64,000 nt of DNA, from contig JAFTWA010000022.1 of assembly GCA_017465565.1 (NCBI GenBank), positions 55,827-119,826 of the forward strand, read 5' to 3'. This document shows, piece by piece, positions 27,742 to 35,809 of the stretch. The stretch comes from Tyzzerella sp. (GTDB lineage: Bacteria > Bacillota > Clostridia > Lachnospirales > Lachnospiraceae). Under the pieces are notes generated by a model, which worked only from the letters and a program-made list of their open reading frames with translations, was not told where the DNA came from and did not search any database. A program made the position numbers and the translations under genes. Each line of letters begins with the position of its first letter. Position 1 is the stretch's first letter.

Positions 27742-29052
27742 ATGAGAAAAATTAGAGTTGGAGTTATGGGGGCATACCGTGGAAGCAGTATGATTAACTA
27801 TTGCGCAGCTGCAGACAATGCGGAGGTAGTTGCTATCTGTGATAAATGGGAAGAGGCTCTCGAGAAGCAGAAAGAAGCTCACAAAGATCTTGCAATCACT
27901 TATTATAACAATTTTGAAGATTTTATAAAACATGATATGGATGCAGTTGTATTGGCAAATTACGCACACGAGCATGCACCTTTTGCGATAAAGGCAATGA
28001 AAGCAGGAAAACATGTATATTCTGAGGTGGTTCCGGTACAGACGTTAAAAGAGGCAGTAGAACTGGTGGAAACCGTAGAAGAAACCGGAAAGATTTATGA
28101 TTACGGAGAAAATTACTGCTACATGGCAGGTCCATACGAGATGAAAAAACTCTATCATGAAGGAAAAATAGGAGAGTTTGAATACGGAGAATGTGAGTAT
28201 TGTCATGATGGTTCGCGTTTTTGGGAAAGCATCACATATGGAGAGCCAGAACATTGGAGAAATCGTATGTATTCTACATTTTATTGCACACATTCATTGG
28301 GTCCAATCATTCATGCTACAGGACTTCGTCCAGTTTCTGTAATTGGGGTCGAGTCAAATAGAAATGAAAGAAGACTGAAAAATGGTGCCAAGAGTGCTCA
28401 ATTCGGAATGGAAATAGTGGAACTGGAGAATGGTGGAATTGTAAAGAGTCTTCATGGTGATATGTACAGAGATTCTGTCTGGTATAGTATGTATGGATCA
28501 AAGGGAAGAATGGAGACAGCAAGAGAGGATACTATGGAGCCGGTTTTTAAAGACGAAGCTTCGAATCAAATTTATGTAAATGTCGATGATTATCCAGAAC
28601 AATACAAATTGCCAAATGAGGTTGAAAAATATTGTCCGATGCGAGACATGGATGATAAAAGTAAAATGTTTGGACATGCAGGTTCGGATTTTTATGTTAT
28701 GTGGAATTTTATTGAGAAAATAAAAGGAAATCCACAGGCTGATATTATCGATGTTTATGAAGCTCTTGATATGTTTCTCCCTGGTATGTTTGCATATCGT
28801 TCTATTTTGAAGGGTGGAATACCGGTGGAGATTCCGAATTTCCGTGACAAAGCAGTAAGAGAATTATGGAGAAATGATGTGGCTTGTACAGACCCAGAAA
28901 TAGCAGGAGATATGCTTCTTCCAACATGCAAGACCGGAACACCAAAGATCCCTATGGAAGTATATGAGAAAGTGCGTCAAAAATGGATGATAGAGAAGGA
29001 TTCAGAGACAGGTCATGCTAATGTAGCTTTTAGTTCGGGTGCGTCAAAATGA
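27742..29052 (+). CDS. Gfo/Idh/MocA-family NAD(P)-dependent oxidoreductase
   Basis: 436 residues. The N-terminal Rossmann fold begins KIRVGVMGAYRGSSM and continues with EVVAICDKWEE. The motif that follows the fold, usually EKP, appears as SEVVPVQT, a variant found in some sugar-active members. The C-terminal part is the alpha/beta substrate domain. The ATG at 27742 follows CGGAGGAAATAATT; the longer open frame upstream overlaps the transporter gene and is not used. Family members oxidise or epimerise sugars, or hydrolyse glycosides through an NAD-dependent route. The stop overlaps the next start (ATGA). Confidence 0.86.
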   Translation: MRKIRVGVMGAYRGSSMINYCAAADNAEVVAICDKWEEALEKQKEAHKDLAITYYNNFEDFIKHDMDAVVLANYAHEHAPFAIKAMKAGKHVYSEVVPVQTLKEAVELVETVEETGKIYDYGENYCYMAGPYEMKKLYHEGKIGEFEYGECEYCHDGSRFWESITYGEPEHWRNRMYSTFYCTHSLGPIIHATGLRPVSVIGVESNRNERRLKNGAKSAQFGMEIVELENGGIVKSLHGDMYRDSVWYSMYGSKGRMETAREDTMEPVFKDEASNQIYVNVDDYPEQYKLPNEVEKYCPMRDMDDKSKMFGHAGSDFYVMWNFIEKIKGNPQADIIDVYEALDMFLPGMFAYRSILKGGIPVEIPNFRDKAVRELWRNDVACTDPEIAGDMLLPTCKTGTPKIPMEVYEKVRQKWMIEKDSETGHANVAFSSGASK

Positions 29053-29852
29053 ATTATTGGACACAAAACTCGAAAAATATTTATGTGGCAGGACATAGAG
29101 GGTGGCCTGCAAAATATCCGGAAAATACAATGGAATCTTTCCGCGCGGCGGAAGCACTTGGTATTGACCAGATTGAATTAGATGTGCGCATTACAAAAGA
29201 CGGAGAACTTGTAATTATTCATGATGAAACCGTAGACCGTACCACAAACGGAACTGGTCTTGTGAGAGAAAAAACGCTTGCAGAGTTAAAAGAATTAGAT
29301 GCAGGTAGTTATAAAGGGGAGGAATTTAGCGGATGTAAAATTCCTACATTTATCGAATTTATGGACTTTATTAAGGATAACCCGACGATTACGATAGATA
29401 TAGAATTGAAGGAGTATCCAACAGAAGGACGCGAAGAAATTGCTTATGATGTTTGTGATAGAGTGTTGAAAATTGTTGATGATTACGGGTTTGAAGATCG
29501 TATAGTTATCAACACATTTAATGGAAAACTGCATGAGTATGTACATAACAAATATGGGACAAAGTACCGTCAACATGTTTATTATCCACAACAGTATTTA
29601 GGAGAATGTGAAATAGACCCATATTCTTATGCGTATTGTTGTTGTATGTTTTCTAATGGGACAGGGCATTTTATGGCAACGAAGCAAGAATTTGAAGAAA
29701 TGGCGAAAAGTGGGGTACAACCATGGGCAGGTGCAGGTGTGCGAGACGAAGCAACCGTCGACGAAGCAATCAACTGCGGTGCTTATTTAATTACCTGCAA
29801 TAATCCGGATGAAATTTTGGAACTTTTAAGAAAAAAAGGTTATCATAAATAA
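29049..29852 (+). CDS. Glycerophosphodiester phosphodiesterase
   Basis: 267 residues, the usual size of the cytoplasmic GDPD/UgpQ type. It cleaves glycerophosphodiesters into glycerol-3-phosphate and an alcohol. The catalytic set is complete: GHRG and ENT near residues 16-27, ELDVRIT, and HDETVDRTTNGTG near residue 60. No signal peptide. The start overlaps the stop of the oxidoreductase gene by 4 nt (ATGA), showing tight coupling. In a glycan locus this hints that the glycan, or a product, carries a glycerophosphate group; that is inference. It is the last gene of the operon. Confidence 0.93.
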   Translation: MNYWTQNSKNIYVAGHRGWPAKYPENTMESFRAAEALGIDQIELDVRITKDGELVIIHDETVDRTTNGTGLVREKTLAELKELDAGSYKGEEFSGCKIPTFIEFMDFIKDNPTITIDIELKEYPTEGREEIAYDVCDRVLKIVDDYGFEDRIVINTFNGKLHEYVHNKYGTKYRQHVYYPQQYLGECEIDPYSYAYCCCMFSNGTGHFMATKQEFEEMAKSGVQPWAGAGVRDEATVDEAINCGAYLITCNNPDEILELLRKKGYHK

Positions 29853-29870
29853 AATAATGTTGAAACTTTT

Positions 29871-29899
29871 GGTGGGATAATCATTACGCTTATCCCACC
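29871..29899. other. Inverted repeat at the convergent operon end
   Basis: A perfect 10-bp stem (GGTGGGATAA / TTATCCCACC) with a 9-nt loop. Its right half overlaps the stop and last codons of the minus-strand ATPase gene. No T-run follows on either strand, so it is at best a weak terminator, but it is the only hairpin between the two convergent genes. Confidence 0.5.
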
Positions 29900-31278
29900 A
29901 TATCCTCATAATTTACCAACGTTACATTCCCCATCTCATCAGCCTTATCTAGGCATCCTTTCGTGAATCCATTTTTCGCAAATAGATAGTAATGTTTGTT
30001 CTTGTAATGGAACAACTGGCTTCTTTCTACCAATCCTTCCAATACGCCCAGGTCAACTTTTTCGTTAGTCCATTTGCATTCTCCGAAAAGAGCAGTATTC
30101 TTATCTGCTGTTCCCATAATGTCAATTTCGACTTGCTGTCTGGTTCTCGAGTTAGTTCCCCACCATCTTCCGATATCAGTAAAATCAATTGCACATTTTC
30201 CTGCTAATAATAATGACCACAGGTATTGCTTACAGATTTCTTCAAAAACAGCACCCATATAATCGGATAAGTTTGGTTTGATTCTGCTATAAGCAAGTTC
30301 CGTTGCACCACGAGAGATAATGGATGTGTTTTCTGGTACAAAACGATACCAAAAACGGAACATATTATCTTCGATAGAATAAATCGTCTTACGCGTCGAG
30401 TCTTCGCCGAAAGGAGTTTCTTTCTTTACAATTCCAAGAGAAACCAAATTTTTGATATAAATTGCACACACACTAGTATCTTCGCCCACTTTTGTTGATA
30501 TCTCTGACATTTTTGAATATCCGGTCGCAATAGCAACAATGATAGCATTGTAAATGGCTGGTTCACGGACTTCCTGTTTTAATAAGTTTTGTGGTTCTTC
30601 ATAAATAGAAGATGCCGGATTGAGGTATGTGTTTTTAATATTATCTTCAATGGATAATTTATCGTTTAATTGCAATAGGTACTGCGGTGTTCCACCCACA
30701 ATGCCATAAGCCAGTGCTTTATCTTCATCTGATAATTGGCTGAAATATTTGCATGATTCCTGGAATTCGAAAGGTTGTACTTTAAATTGTGCCGTTCTAC
30801 GTCCATAGAGAGGTGCCTTGTAAGCAAGCACCTGATCTTCCATATAGGACATGGAGGAGCCGCAGAGAACAAGGAATAATTTCGAAGTATCTTTATATTT
30901 ATCAATTAACAGTTGCAATGTAGATGCAAGACTTTTGGAAGCACGAGCTACATATGGATATTCGTCAATTACCAATACAATTCTTTCTTCTTCGGCTAAG
31001 TCAAAGACAAACTCTAATGCAGTTTGGAAAGAATCAAAAGAGGTATTAGCAGGTTTCTTTGTGACAAACTCCAAAATACATTTACTAAAGTTTTCTAGGT
31101 TTTGTTTTTCGTTCGTTTCAACTCCGGTAAAACATATAGCAGGTTTTTCTTTTGTGAATTCATTGATGATTGCTGTTTTGCCAACACGTCTACGCCCGTA
31201 TATTACAACGAATTCAAATTTATCTGAAGTATACAGTTTGTTTAAATTTCCGAGTTCTTTTTCTCTACCTATAAACAT
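29890..31278 (-). CDS. AAA ATPase of the archaeal-type ATPase_2/DUF234 family
   Basis: 462 residues. Walker A is GRRRVGKT (residues 28-35) after MFIGREKELG, the hallmark start of the family. Walker B is VLVIDEYPYVAR near residue 100, followed by the sensor segment LVLCGSSMSYMED. A winged-helix part follows (near 240-290). The C-terminal DUF234 region holds EIDIMG and, 10 residues on, GECKW, which reads as a PD-(D/E)XK nuclease-like core. The function of these proteins is unknown; they are often single genes in gut bacteria and are sometimes placed among defence or mobile genes. Good GGAGGT lies before the ATG. It is on its own strand with no partner. Confidence 0.85.
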   Translation of the reverse strand: MFIGREKELGNLNKLYTSDKFEFVVIYGRRRVGKTAIINEFTKEKPAICFTGVETNEKQNLENFSKCILEFVTKKPANTSFDSFQTALEFVFDLAEEERIVLVIDEYPYVARASKSLASTLQLLIDKYKDTSKLFLVLCGSSMSYMEDQVLAYKAPLYGRRTAQFKVQPFEFQESCKYFSQLSDEDKALAYGIVGGTPQYLLQLNDKLSIEDNIKNTYLNPASSIYEEPQNLLKQEVREPAIYNAIIVAIATGYSKMSEISTKVGEDTSVCAIYIKNLVSLGIVKKETPFGEDSTRKTIYSIEDNMFRFWYRFVPENTSIISRGATELAYSRIKPNLSDYMGAVFEEICKQYLWSLLLAGKCAIDFTDIGRWWGTNSRTRQQVEIDIMGTADKNTALFGECKWTNEKVDLGVLEGLVERSQLFHYKNKHYYLFAKNGFTKGCLDKADEMGNVTLVNYEDMVG

Positions 31279-31660
31279 AACGAGACCTCCAATTTGCTTA
31301 ATTACGATTTACTTAATTATAATTTACTAAAATAACAATGTCAATACATAAACTATTTTTTATATACTAAACTTGCTGCATGAAAACTAAATTACAGCAA
31401 GAAAGTGGGTCTTAGAACCTAGTAAACCAAGTGTTCGGAGTTGTGATTTCCCTTCAGGGGACAAAAATTTTGTATAGGGAAAATCTCAGCCCCCCGAAAA
31501 ATCGCTCAAAATCCAAGAAAAACGAATGTTCCAACTCAAGAAATGCTGCGCATTTCTTTCATTAGCGATGTAAAATCTTAATTTTTTAAAAATATACTGA
31601 AAATTCAAAAACTGTGTGATAAAATGAAGAATAATTTGAAACATGCAGGAGGAACAAAAT
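31279..31660. other. Gene-free intergenic stretch with small hairpins
   Basis: 382 bp between the divergent ATPase and ProX-like genes. I see no open frame with a ribosome binding site and no known riboswitch. It has a C-rich tract (CAGCCCCCCG near 31480) and a perfect 9-bp stem AAGAAATGC/GCATTTCTT at 31538-31558 without T-run. The last 60 bp are AT-rich and should hold the promoter of the next gene. Confidence 0.6.
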
Positions 31661-32197
31661 ATGGTTTATATAAGTGACGTACAGACTACAGCACCTGATA
31701 TGCAGAATGTAACAGCAAAGAAGGTATTTCAGACTTTGGACAAGCTCCGCATTCCGTATGAGGCTGTAACAAATGATGTGGTAGAGGCCATGGAAGAATG
31801 CAAAGAGATTGATGCAAAGCTTGGTACAGAAATTAGAAAAAGTATTTTCCTTTGCAACCGCAAGAAAACAAGCTTTTTTTTGGTAGTTATGCCAGCAGAG
31901 AAATCATTGGATACAGCGGCTTTAGGTAAAAAAATCGGCGTATCCCCACTTTCATTTGCACCGGCAGAAGCAATGGTAGAACATTTGAAAGCAGAGCCAG
32001 GTTCAGCATCTGTTATGGGACTAATCAACGATGAGGATGATTATGTACAATTAATCGTGGATAAAGAAGTGGCAAATGAAGAGTGGTTTGGATGTAATCC
32101 AGGAATCAATACTGCGCATTTGAAAATGAAAACGGCAGATTTGTTAAATAAATTCCTGCCACATATCAGACATAAAGCGAAAGTGATGGAACTGTAG
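31661..32197 (+). CDS. YbaK/ProX-type aminoacyl-tRNA deacylase
   Basis: 178 residues, a single YbaK/Pro-tRNA-synthetase-associated domain. Free-standing proteins of this kind hydrolyse mischarged tRNA such as Ala-tRNA(Pro). Conserved features are KVFQTLDKLRIPYEAV at the N-terminus, IRKSIFLCNRKKTSFFLVVM with the central Lys, and EPGSASVMGLIND near residue 112. The start at 31661 is chosen because AGGAGGAACAAAAT fits just before it; the ATG at 31643 lies upstream of this site. Monocistronic or leading the ABC genes 33 nt downstream. Confidence 0.9.
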   Translation: MVYISDVQTTAPDMQNVTAKKVFQTLDKLRIPYEAVTNDVVEAMEECKEIDAKLGTEIRKSIFLCNRKKTSFFLVVMPAEKSLDTAALGKKIGVSPLSFAPAEAMVEHLKAEPGSASVMGLINDEDDYVQLIVDKEVANEEWFGCNPGINTAHLKMKTADLLNKFLPHIRHKAKVMEL

Positions 32198-32230
32198 CAA
32201 TATTTTTATACGAAAACGAGGTGGACATGA

Positions 32231-33148
32231 ATGAAACTAGAAGTAAATGAACTGAAAAAGTCCTTCGGTGAAGTGGAGGTTCTTCACGGCGTTTCTTTTT
32301 CGGTGGAAAGCGGAAGTGCATTGGGACTTCTGGGACGAAACGGTGCGGGAAAGACGACAACGATTCGTATTTTAATGGATGTATTCAAAGGTAATAGCGG
32401 CGTGATTACCATGGATGGGAAACCATTTAGTACAAAAGAATACCAGATTGGGTATCTGCCTGAAGAAAGAGGACTCTATCCAAAGAAAACAGTGGGAGAG
32501 CAGCTTACATACCTTGCGATGCTTCGTGGGATTTCTGCAAAGAAGGCAAAAGAACAGATGAAGAAGTGGCTTGTTCGCATGGGTGTGGAGGAATACGAGA
32601 ATCGTAAGCTGGAGACATTATCAAAAGGAAATCAGCAGAAGGTACAGCTTGCACAGACCCTTCTCTGTGACCCTGATATTGTAATCTTGGATGAACCATT
32701 TTCAGGTCTTGACCCAGTAAATGCCCAGATTTTGAAGGATGTAATTAAGGAACAGATTCAGGCTGGAAAGCTTGTGATTTTCTCAAGTCACCAGATGAGT
32801 TATGTAGAAGAATTCTGTGATGAAATCGCGATTCTAAATCATGGGAACGTGGTGTTGTCAGGAAATTTACGTGAAATCAAACGTGAATTTGGACGTGACC
32901 GATTAGTATTATCAAGCCTTGATGAGACTCCACAGGAATTAGCGGAGCGTCTGTCAAATGGATTTTCGGATTTACTGGATGTAGAAAAAGTTCAGAAGGA
33001 TAAAGTGATTATCCGAAAGAAAGAAGAGATGAATAAGCCAGTTATTTTGAAGCGGCTTTTGGAAGAGGGAGTAGATTTAGAGTTCTTTGGACTTTATGAG
33101 CCATCCTTAAATGACATCTTTGTGGAAAAGGCAGGTGACGAGGCATGA
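32231..33148 (+). CDS. ABC transporter ATP-binding protein (NatA-like)
   Basis: 305 residues. Walker A GRNGAGKTT near residue 39, signature LSKGNQQKVQLAQ near 133, Walker B DIVILDEPFSGLDP near 153 and the H-loop IFSSHQMSYVE are all intact. A C-terminal extension of about 80 residues (DUF4162 type) follows. It energises the permease encoded by the next gene, whose ATG overlaps this stop by 4 nt. Members of this class export Na+, peptides or drugs; the substrate is not known. ACGAGGTGGAC precedes the ATG. Confidence 0.92.
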   Translation: MKLEVNELKKSFGEVEVLHGVSFSVESGSALGLLGRNGAGKTTTIRILMDVFKGNSGVITMDGKPFSTKEYQIGYLPEERGLYPKKTVGEQLTYLAMLRGISAKKAKEQMKKWLVRMGVEEYENRKLETLSKGNQQKVQLAQTLLCDPDIVILDEPFSGLDPVNAQILKDVIKEQIQAGKLVIFSSHQMSYVEEFCDEIAILNHGNVVLSGNLREIKREFGRDRLVLSSLDETPQELAERLSNGFSDLLDVEKVQKDKVIIRKKEEMNKPVILKRLLEEGVDLEFFGLYEPSLNDIFVEKAGDEA

Positions 33149-34428
33149 AACAATTTTTGATTGTATTAAAATTTGAGTTAAACAATTATTTCAAGAATAA
33201 AAGCTTTGTAATTACAACATTTTTGCTTGCATTTGTACTCGCAGCAGTTGTAATTGTTCCAACCCTGATTCCAGGTTTTCTGGATGAGGAAGAAAGCGCA
33301 CCAGAAGAGGGCGTTTATGAAGAGACTATAGTGGATGATGAAAGTACATACGAAGAGGATGCAGAGATGGAATTGGATGCATTAGGTATCTATGTCACAT
33401 CTGATGCTGCGGATGTGGATTTAGAAGTTGCATGCTCTGCATATCCGGCAGAATGGACTACTTATGACTCAGAGGCTGAGTTAAAAGAGGCGGTAGAGTC
33501 AGAGGAAATCTTGGCTGGCTTTATTATGAAAGGCAGACAGGATGTGGTTTATGTTGTGAACAACCTTTCTATGTACGATTATTTGGGAGAATCCTTCCGC
33601 TTATCTTTGGCAGAAGTCTATAAGCAGCAGTATCTGATGGATAAGGGCCTATCTGCGGAAGAAATTTGGGAATCAGAAAGCTTTTATGTGTCAGTAGAGG
33701 AAGAGGTTTTGGGAAAAGACAGTGGTGCCAATTATGCATACACATATATTTTGGTATTCGTGGTGTATTTCCTAATTATCTTTTATGGTCAAATGATTGC
33801 GACTTCTGTTACCACAGAAAAGAGCAACCGTGCCATTGAGATTCTGGTGACAAGTGTGAATTCAAATAGCCTCATCTGTGGAAAAGTCTTAGCAGGAGCT
33901 ATCGCAGGAGTACTGCAGGCGGGAATTATCCTTGGAAGTGGATTTGTTTCTTACGGTTTTGTGAAAGATGCTTGGGGTGGAATGCTGGATTTCTTGTTTA
34001 ACATTCCGACAGAAGTTTTGGCTATATATGCTGTGTTTGCAGTTTTAAGTTACCTGTTGTACGCATTTATCTTCGGTATGCTTGGTGCATTGGTATCAAA
34101 AACAGAGGATATTAGCAAGAGCTCATCGCCAGTACTTATGATTTATATTGCATCTTTTATGATTGCAATATTTGGTATGACTTCAAATAGTGACAGTATG
34201 CTGATGAAGGTGGCTTCGTTCATTCCATTTACATCTGGAAATGCCATGTTTGTACGTGTGGCCATGGGAAGTGTTGCAGGATGGGAAGTGGCACTTTCGG
34301 CAGTGCTTTTAGGCGCAAGCTGCGTTATCGCAGGTGTGCTTGCGGCAAAGATTTTCCGCTTTGGAACATTGCATTATGGTAATCCGATTAAACTCCGAAC
34401 AGCACTGAAAAAAGCTTCTATGAAGTAA
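33145..34428 (+). CDS. ABC-2 type permease (NatB-like)
   Basis: 427 residues of the ABC2_membrane_3 type: one N-terminal transmembrane helix (FVITTFLLAFVLAAVVIVPT), an acidic extracytoplasmic domain of about 170 residues, then about five or six helices from residue 195. TTEKSNRAIEILVTSVNS at the start of the membrane part is typical of NatB-like exporters. It forms a translationally coupled pair with the ATP-binding gene. The external domain is unusually acidic (EEESAPEEGVYEETIVDDE). Confidence 0.88.
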   Translation: MKQFLIVLKFELNNYFKNKSFVITTFLLAFVLAAVVIVPTLIPGFLDEEESAPEEGVYEETIVDDESTYEEDAEMELDALGIYVTSDAADVDLEVACSAYPAEWTTYDSEAELKEAVESEEILAGFIMKGRQDVVYVVNNLSMYDYLGESFRLSLAEVYKQQYLMDKGLSAEEIWESESFYVSVEEEVLGKDSGANYAYTYILVFVVYFLIIFYGQMIATSVTTEKSNRAIEILVTSVNSNSLICGKVLAGAIAGVLQAGIILGSGFVSYGFVKDAWGGMLDFLFNIPTEVLAIYAVFAVLSYLLYAFIFGMLGALVSKTEDISKSSSPVLMIYIASFMIAIFGMTSNSDSMLMKVASFIPFTSGNAMFVRVAMGSVAGWEVALSAVLLGASCVIAGVLAAKIFRFGTLHYGNPIKLRTALKKASMK

Positions 34429-34472
34429 AAACAGTTATAGATTTTCTCGATAAACATATAAAATTAATTGAT

Positions 34473-34501
34473 TTGTGAAAAATTCCCATGAGTGCTAAGA
34501 T
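34473..34501 (+). promoter_or_regulatory. Strong sigma-A-type promoter
   Basis: TTGTGA at 34473-34478, a 17-nt spacer and TAAGAT at 34496-34501, with an extended -10 TGC directly before it. It drives the PrdA-like single gene at 34558, giving a leader of about 50 nt with AGGAGGAATGAAAT as ribosome binding site. Confidence 0.75.
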
Positions 34502-34557
34502 ATCTGTAGCAATAAATTATTGTTTTCGGCTAGTAAAAGTTTTAGGAGGAATGAAAT

Positions 34558-34974
34558 ATGTCAATTACTGTTGAAACAGCAAAAGAACATGCTAATGACC
34601 CTGCAGTATTATGTTGTAGAGCAGAAGCAGGTATCACAATTGGACCAGAAAATCTTGAAGATCCAGCAATCTTTGATGAATTAGTAGATTCTGGACTTTT
34701 AAATCTTGATGGATGCTTAACAATTAAAGAAATTCTTGGCGCAAAACTTACAAAAACATGTGATTCTCTTACCCCAATCACATTAGATGTAATTGATGCT
34801 CCAGTAGGTGGAGATGCTCCAGCTGAAGAAGCACCAGCTGAGGCTCCAGTAGAAGCAGCACCTGCAGCAGCAGTAGGCGGAACAGTATCAGGTGTTGGAG
34901 CTGTTGTAAAAGGTGGAAAATTAGTTCTTTCTATCAAAGAAGGAAAAGATATTTATATTGAATTACCAATTTAA
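34558..34974 (+). CDS. Stand-alone protein like the N-terminal segment of proline reductase PrdA
   Basis: 138 residues. The first 75 closely follow, as I remember it, the N-terminus of the D-proline reductase proprotein PrdA: ETAKEHANDPAVLCCRAEAG, GPENLEDPAIFDELVDSGLL, then LTIKEILGAKL. Cys residues are at 19, 20, 53 and 68. An Ala/Pro/Glu linker (about 81-108) leads to a short beta segment ending KEGKDIYIELPI, where the PrdA leader region also ends before its main domain. The rest of PrdA, including the site that is cleaved to make the pyruvoyl group, is absent, and no other prd gene is in the window. It has its own promoter, strong ribosome binding site and terminator, so it is probably abundant. 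Function unknown. Confidence 0.75.
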   Translation: MSITVETAKEHANDPAVLCCRAEAGITIGPENLEDPAIFDELVDSGLLNLDGCLTIKEILGAKLTKTCDSLTPITLDVIDAPVGGDAPAEEAPAEAPVEAAPAAAVGGTVSGVGAVVKGGKLVLSIKEGKDIYIELPI

Positions 34975-34984
34975 TAGGCGAATG

Positions 34985-35017
34985 AAAAAAGACGCTTTCG
35001 GGGAGCGTCTTTTTTTT
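34985..35017 (+). terminator. Intrinsic terminator after the PrdA-like gene
   Basis: Stem AAAAGACGCT / AGCGTCTTTT (10 bp) with a 7-nt loop, followed by a run of eight or more T. Classical rho-independent form, 10 nt after the stop. Confidence 0.95.
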
Positions 35018-35121
35018 ATGTCCAAAATGTAATTTGGGGACATATTTGGTAAAATGGGTATTGAAAAACGGAGTGGAGAAGAGTAGAATAGCAAAAGACG
35101 CATACAAAGGAGAGGAAAATA

Positions 35122-35679
35122 ATGGGTCTAATTGAACTTTTTATAATTGCGGTAGGCTTGTCCATGGATGCTTTCGCTGTTTCAATATGTAAAGGACTGT
35201 CACTTTGCAAAATCAAAGTAAAACACATGTGTATTGCAGGACTTTGGTTTGGCGGCTTTCAGGCACTTATGCCAGCAGTTGGATATTTTTTCGGAAGCTT
35301 CTTTGCTGACATGGTTACGAAGTATGCACACTGGGTTGCTTTTATTCTGTTGGCCTTCATCGGCGGCAATATGATAAAAGAATCCTTTGAACAAGCGGAA
35401 TGTGTGGACTGTGCTATGGATGCTAAGACAATGTTTCTGCTCGCAATCGCGACAAGCATTGATGCTATGGCAGTTGGAGTTTCATTTGCTTTCTTGAAAG
35501 TAGATATTGTTCCAGCGGTACTATTTATTGGCTGTATTACATTTGTTTGTTCAGGCATTGGCGTGAAAATTGGAAGCATTTTTGGGACAAAGTACAAGTC
35601 AAAAGCAGAGCTCGCAGGTGGGCTGGTATTGATTATTATCGGTTTGAAAACATTATTAGAAGGAATAGGTATTCTTTAA
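35122..35679 (+). CDS. mntP: Manganese efflux pump MntP
   Basis: 185 residues with six transmembrane helices, the standard size. It exports Mn2+ across the membrane. The paired motifs of the family are present: [16 protein letters not shown] at residues 11-26 and [14 protein letters not shown] near residue 112, each with the conserved Asp. AAAGGAGAGGAAAATA precedes the ATG. Many mntP genes follow a yybP-ykoY manganese riboswitch, but only about 100 nt separate this gene from the previous terminator and I see no such structure. A terminator follows, so the gene stands alone. Confidence 0.95.
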   Translation: MGLIELFIIAVGLSMDAFAVSICKGLSLCKIKVKHMCIAGLWFGGFQALMPAVGYFFGSFFADMVTKYAHWVAFILLAFIGGNMIKESFEQAECVDCAMDAKTMFLLAIATSIDAMAVGVSFAFLKVDIVPAVLFIGCITFVCSGIGVKIGSIFGTKYKSKAELAGGLVLIIIGLKTLLEGIGIL

Positions 35680-35690
35680 AAGTAAGCACG

Positions 35691-35730
35691 AAAGGTGTGA
35701 ATTCAGAGAGGTGGATTTGCACCTTTTTAA
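35691..35730 (+). terminator. Intrinsic terminator after mntP
   Basis: Imperfect 14-bp stem 35691-35704 with 35713-35726 (AAAGGTG / CACCTTT core, two G-U pairs and one mismatch), 9-nt loop, then TTTTTAATT. Confidence 0.75.
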
Positions 35731-35809
35731 TTCATAAAAGTTTTATAATTATGTGAATGAAAATATGTTAATATATAGGAATGGACATAGACGAAAAAGG
35801 AGGATGCGT

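Noticed and set aside
29871-29899. Intrinsic terminator between the glycan operon and the ATPase gene
   Set aside because: The stem is good but neither strand has a T-run directly after it; listed as an inverted repeat only.
35018-35121. yybP-ykoY manganese riboswitch before mntP
   Set aside because: Only about 100 nt are available after the preceding terminator and the conserved core of that riboswitch was not seen.
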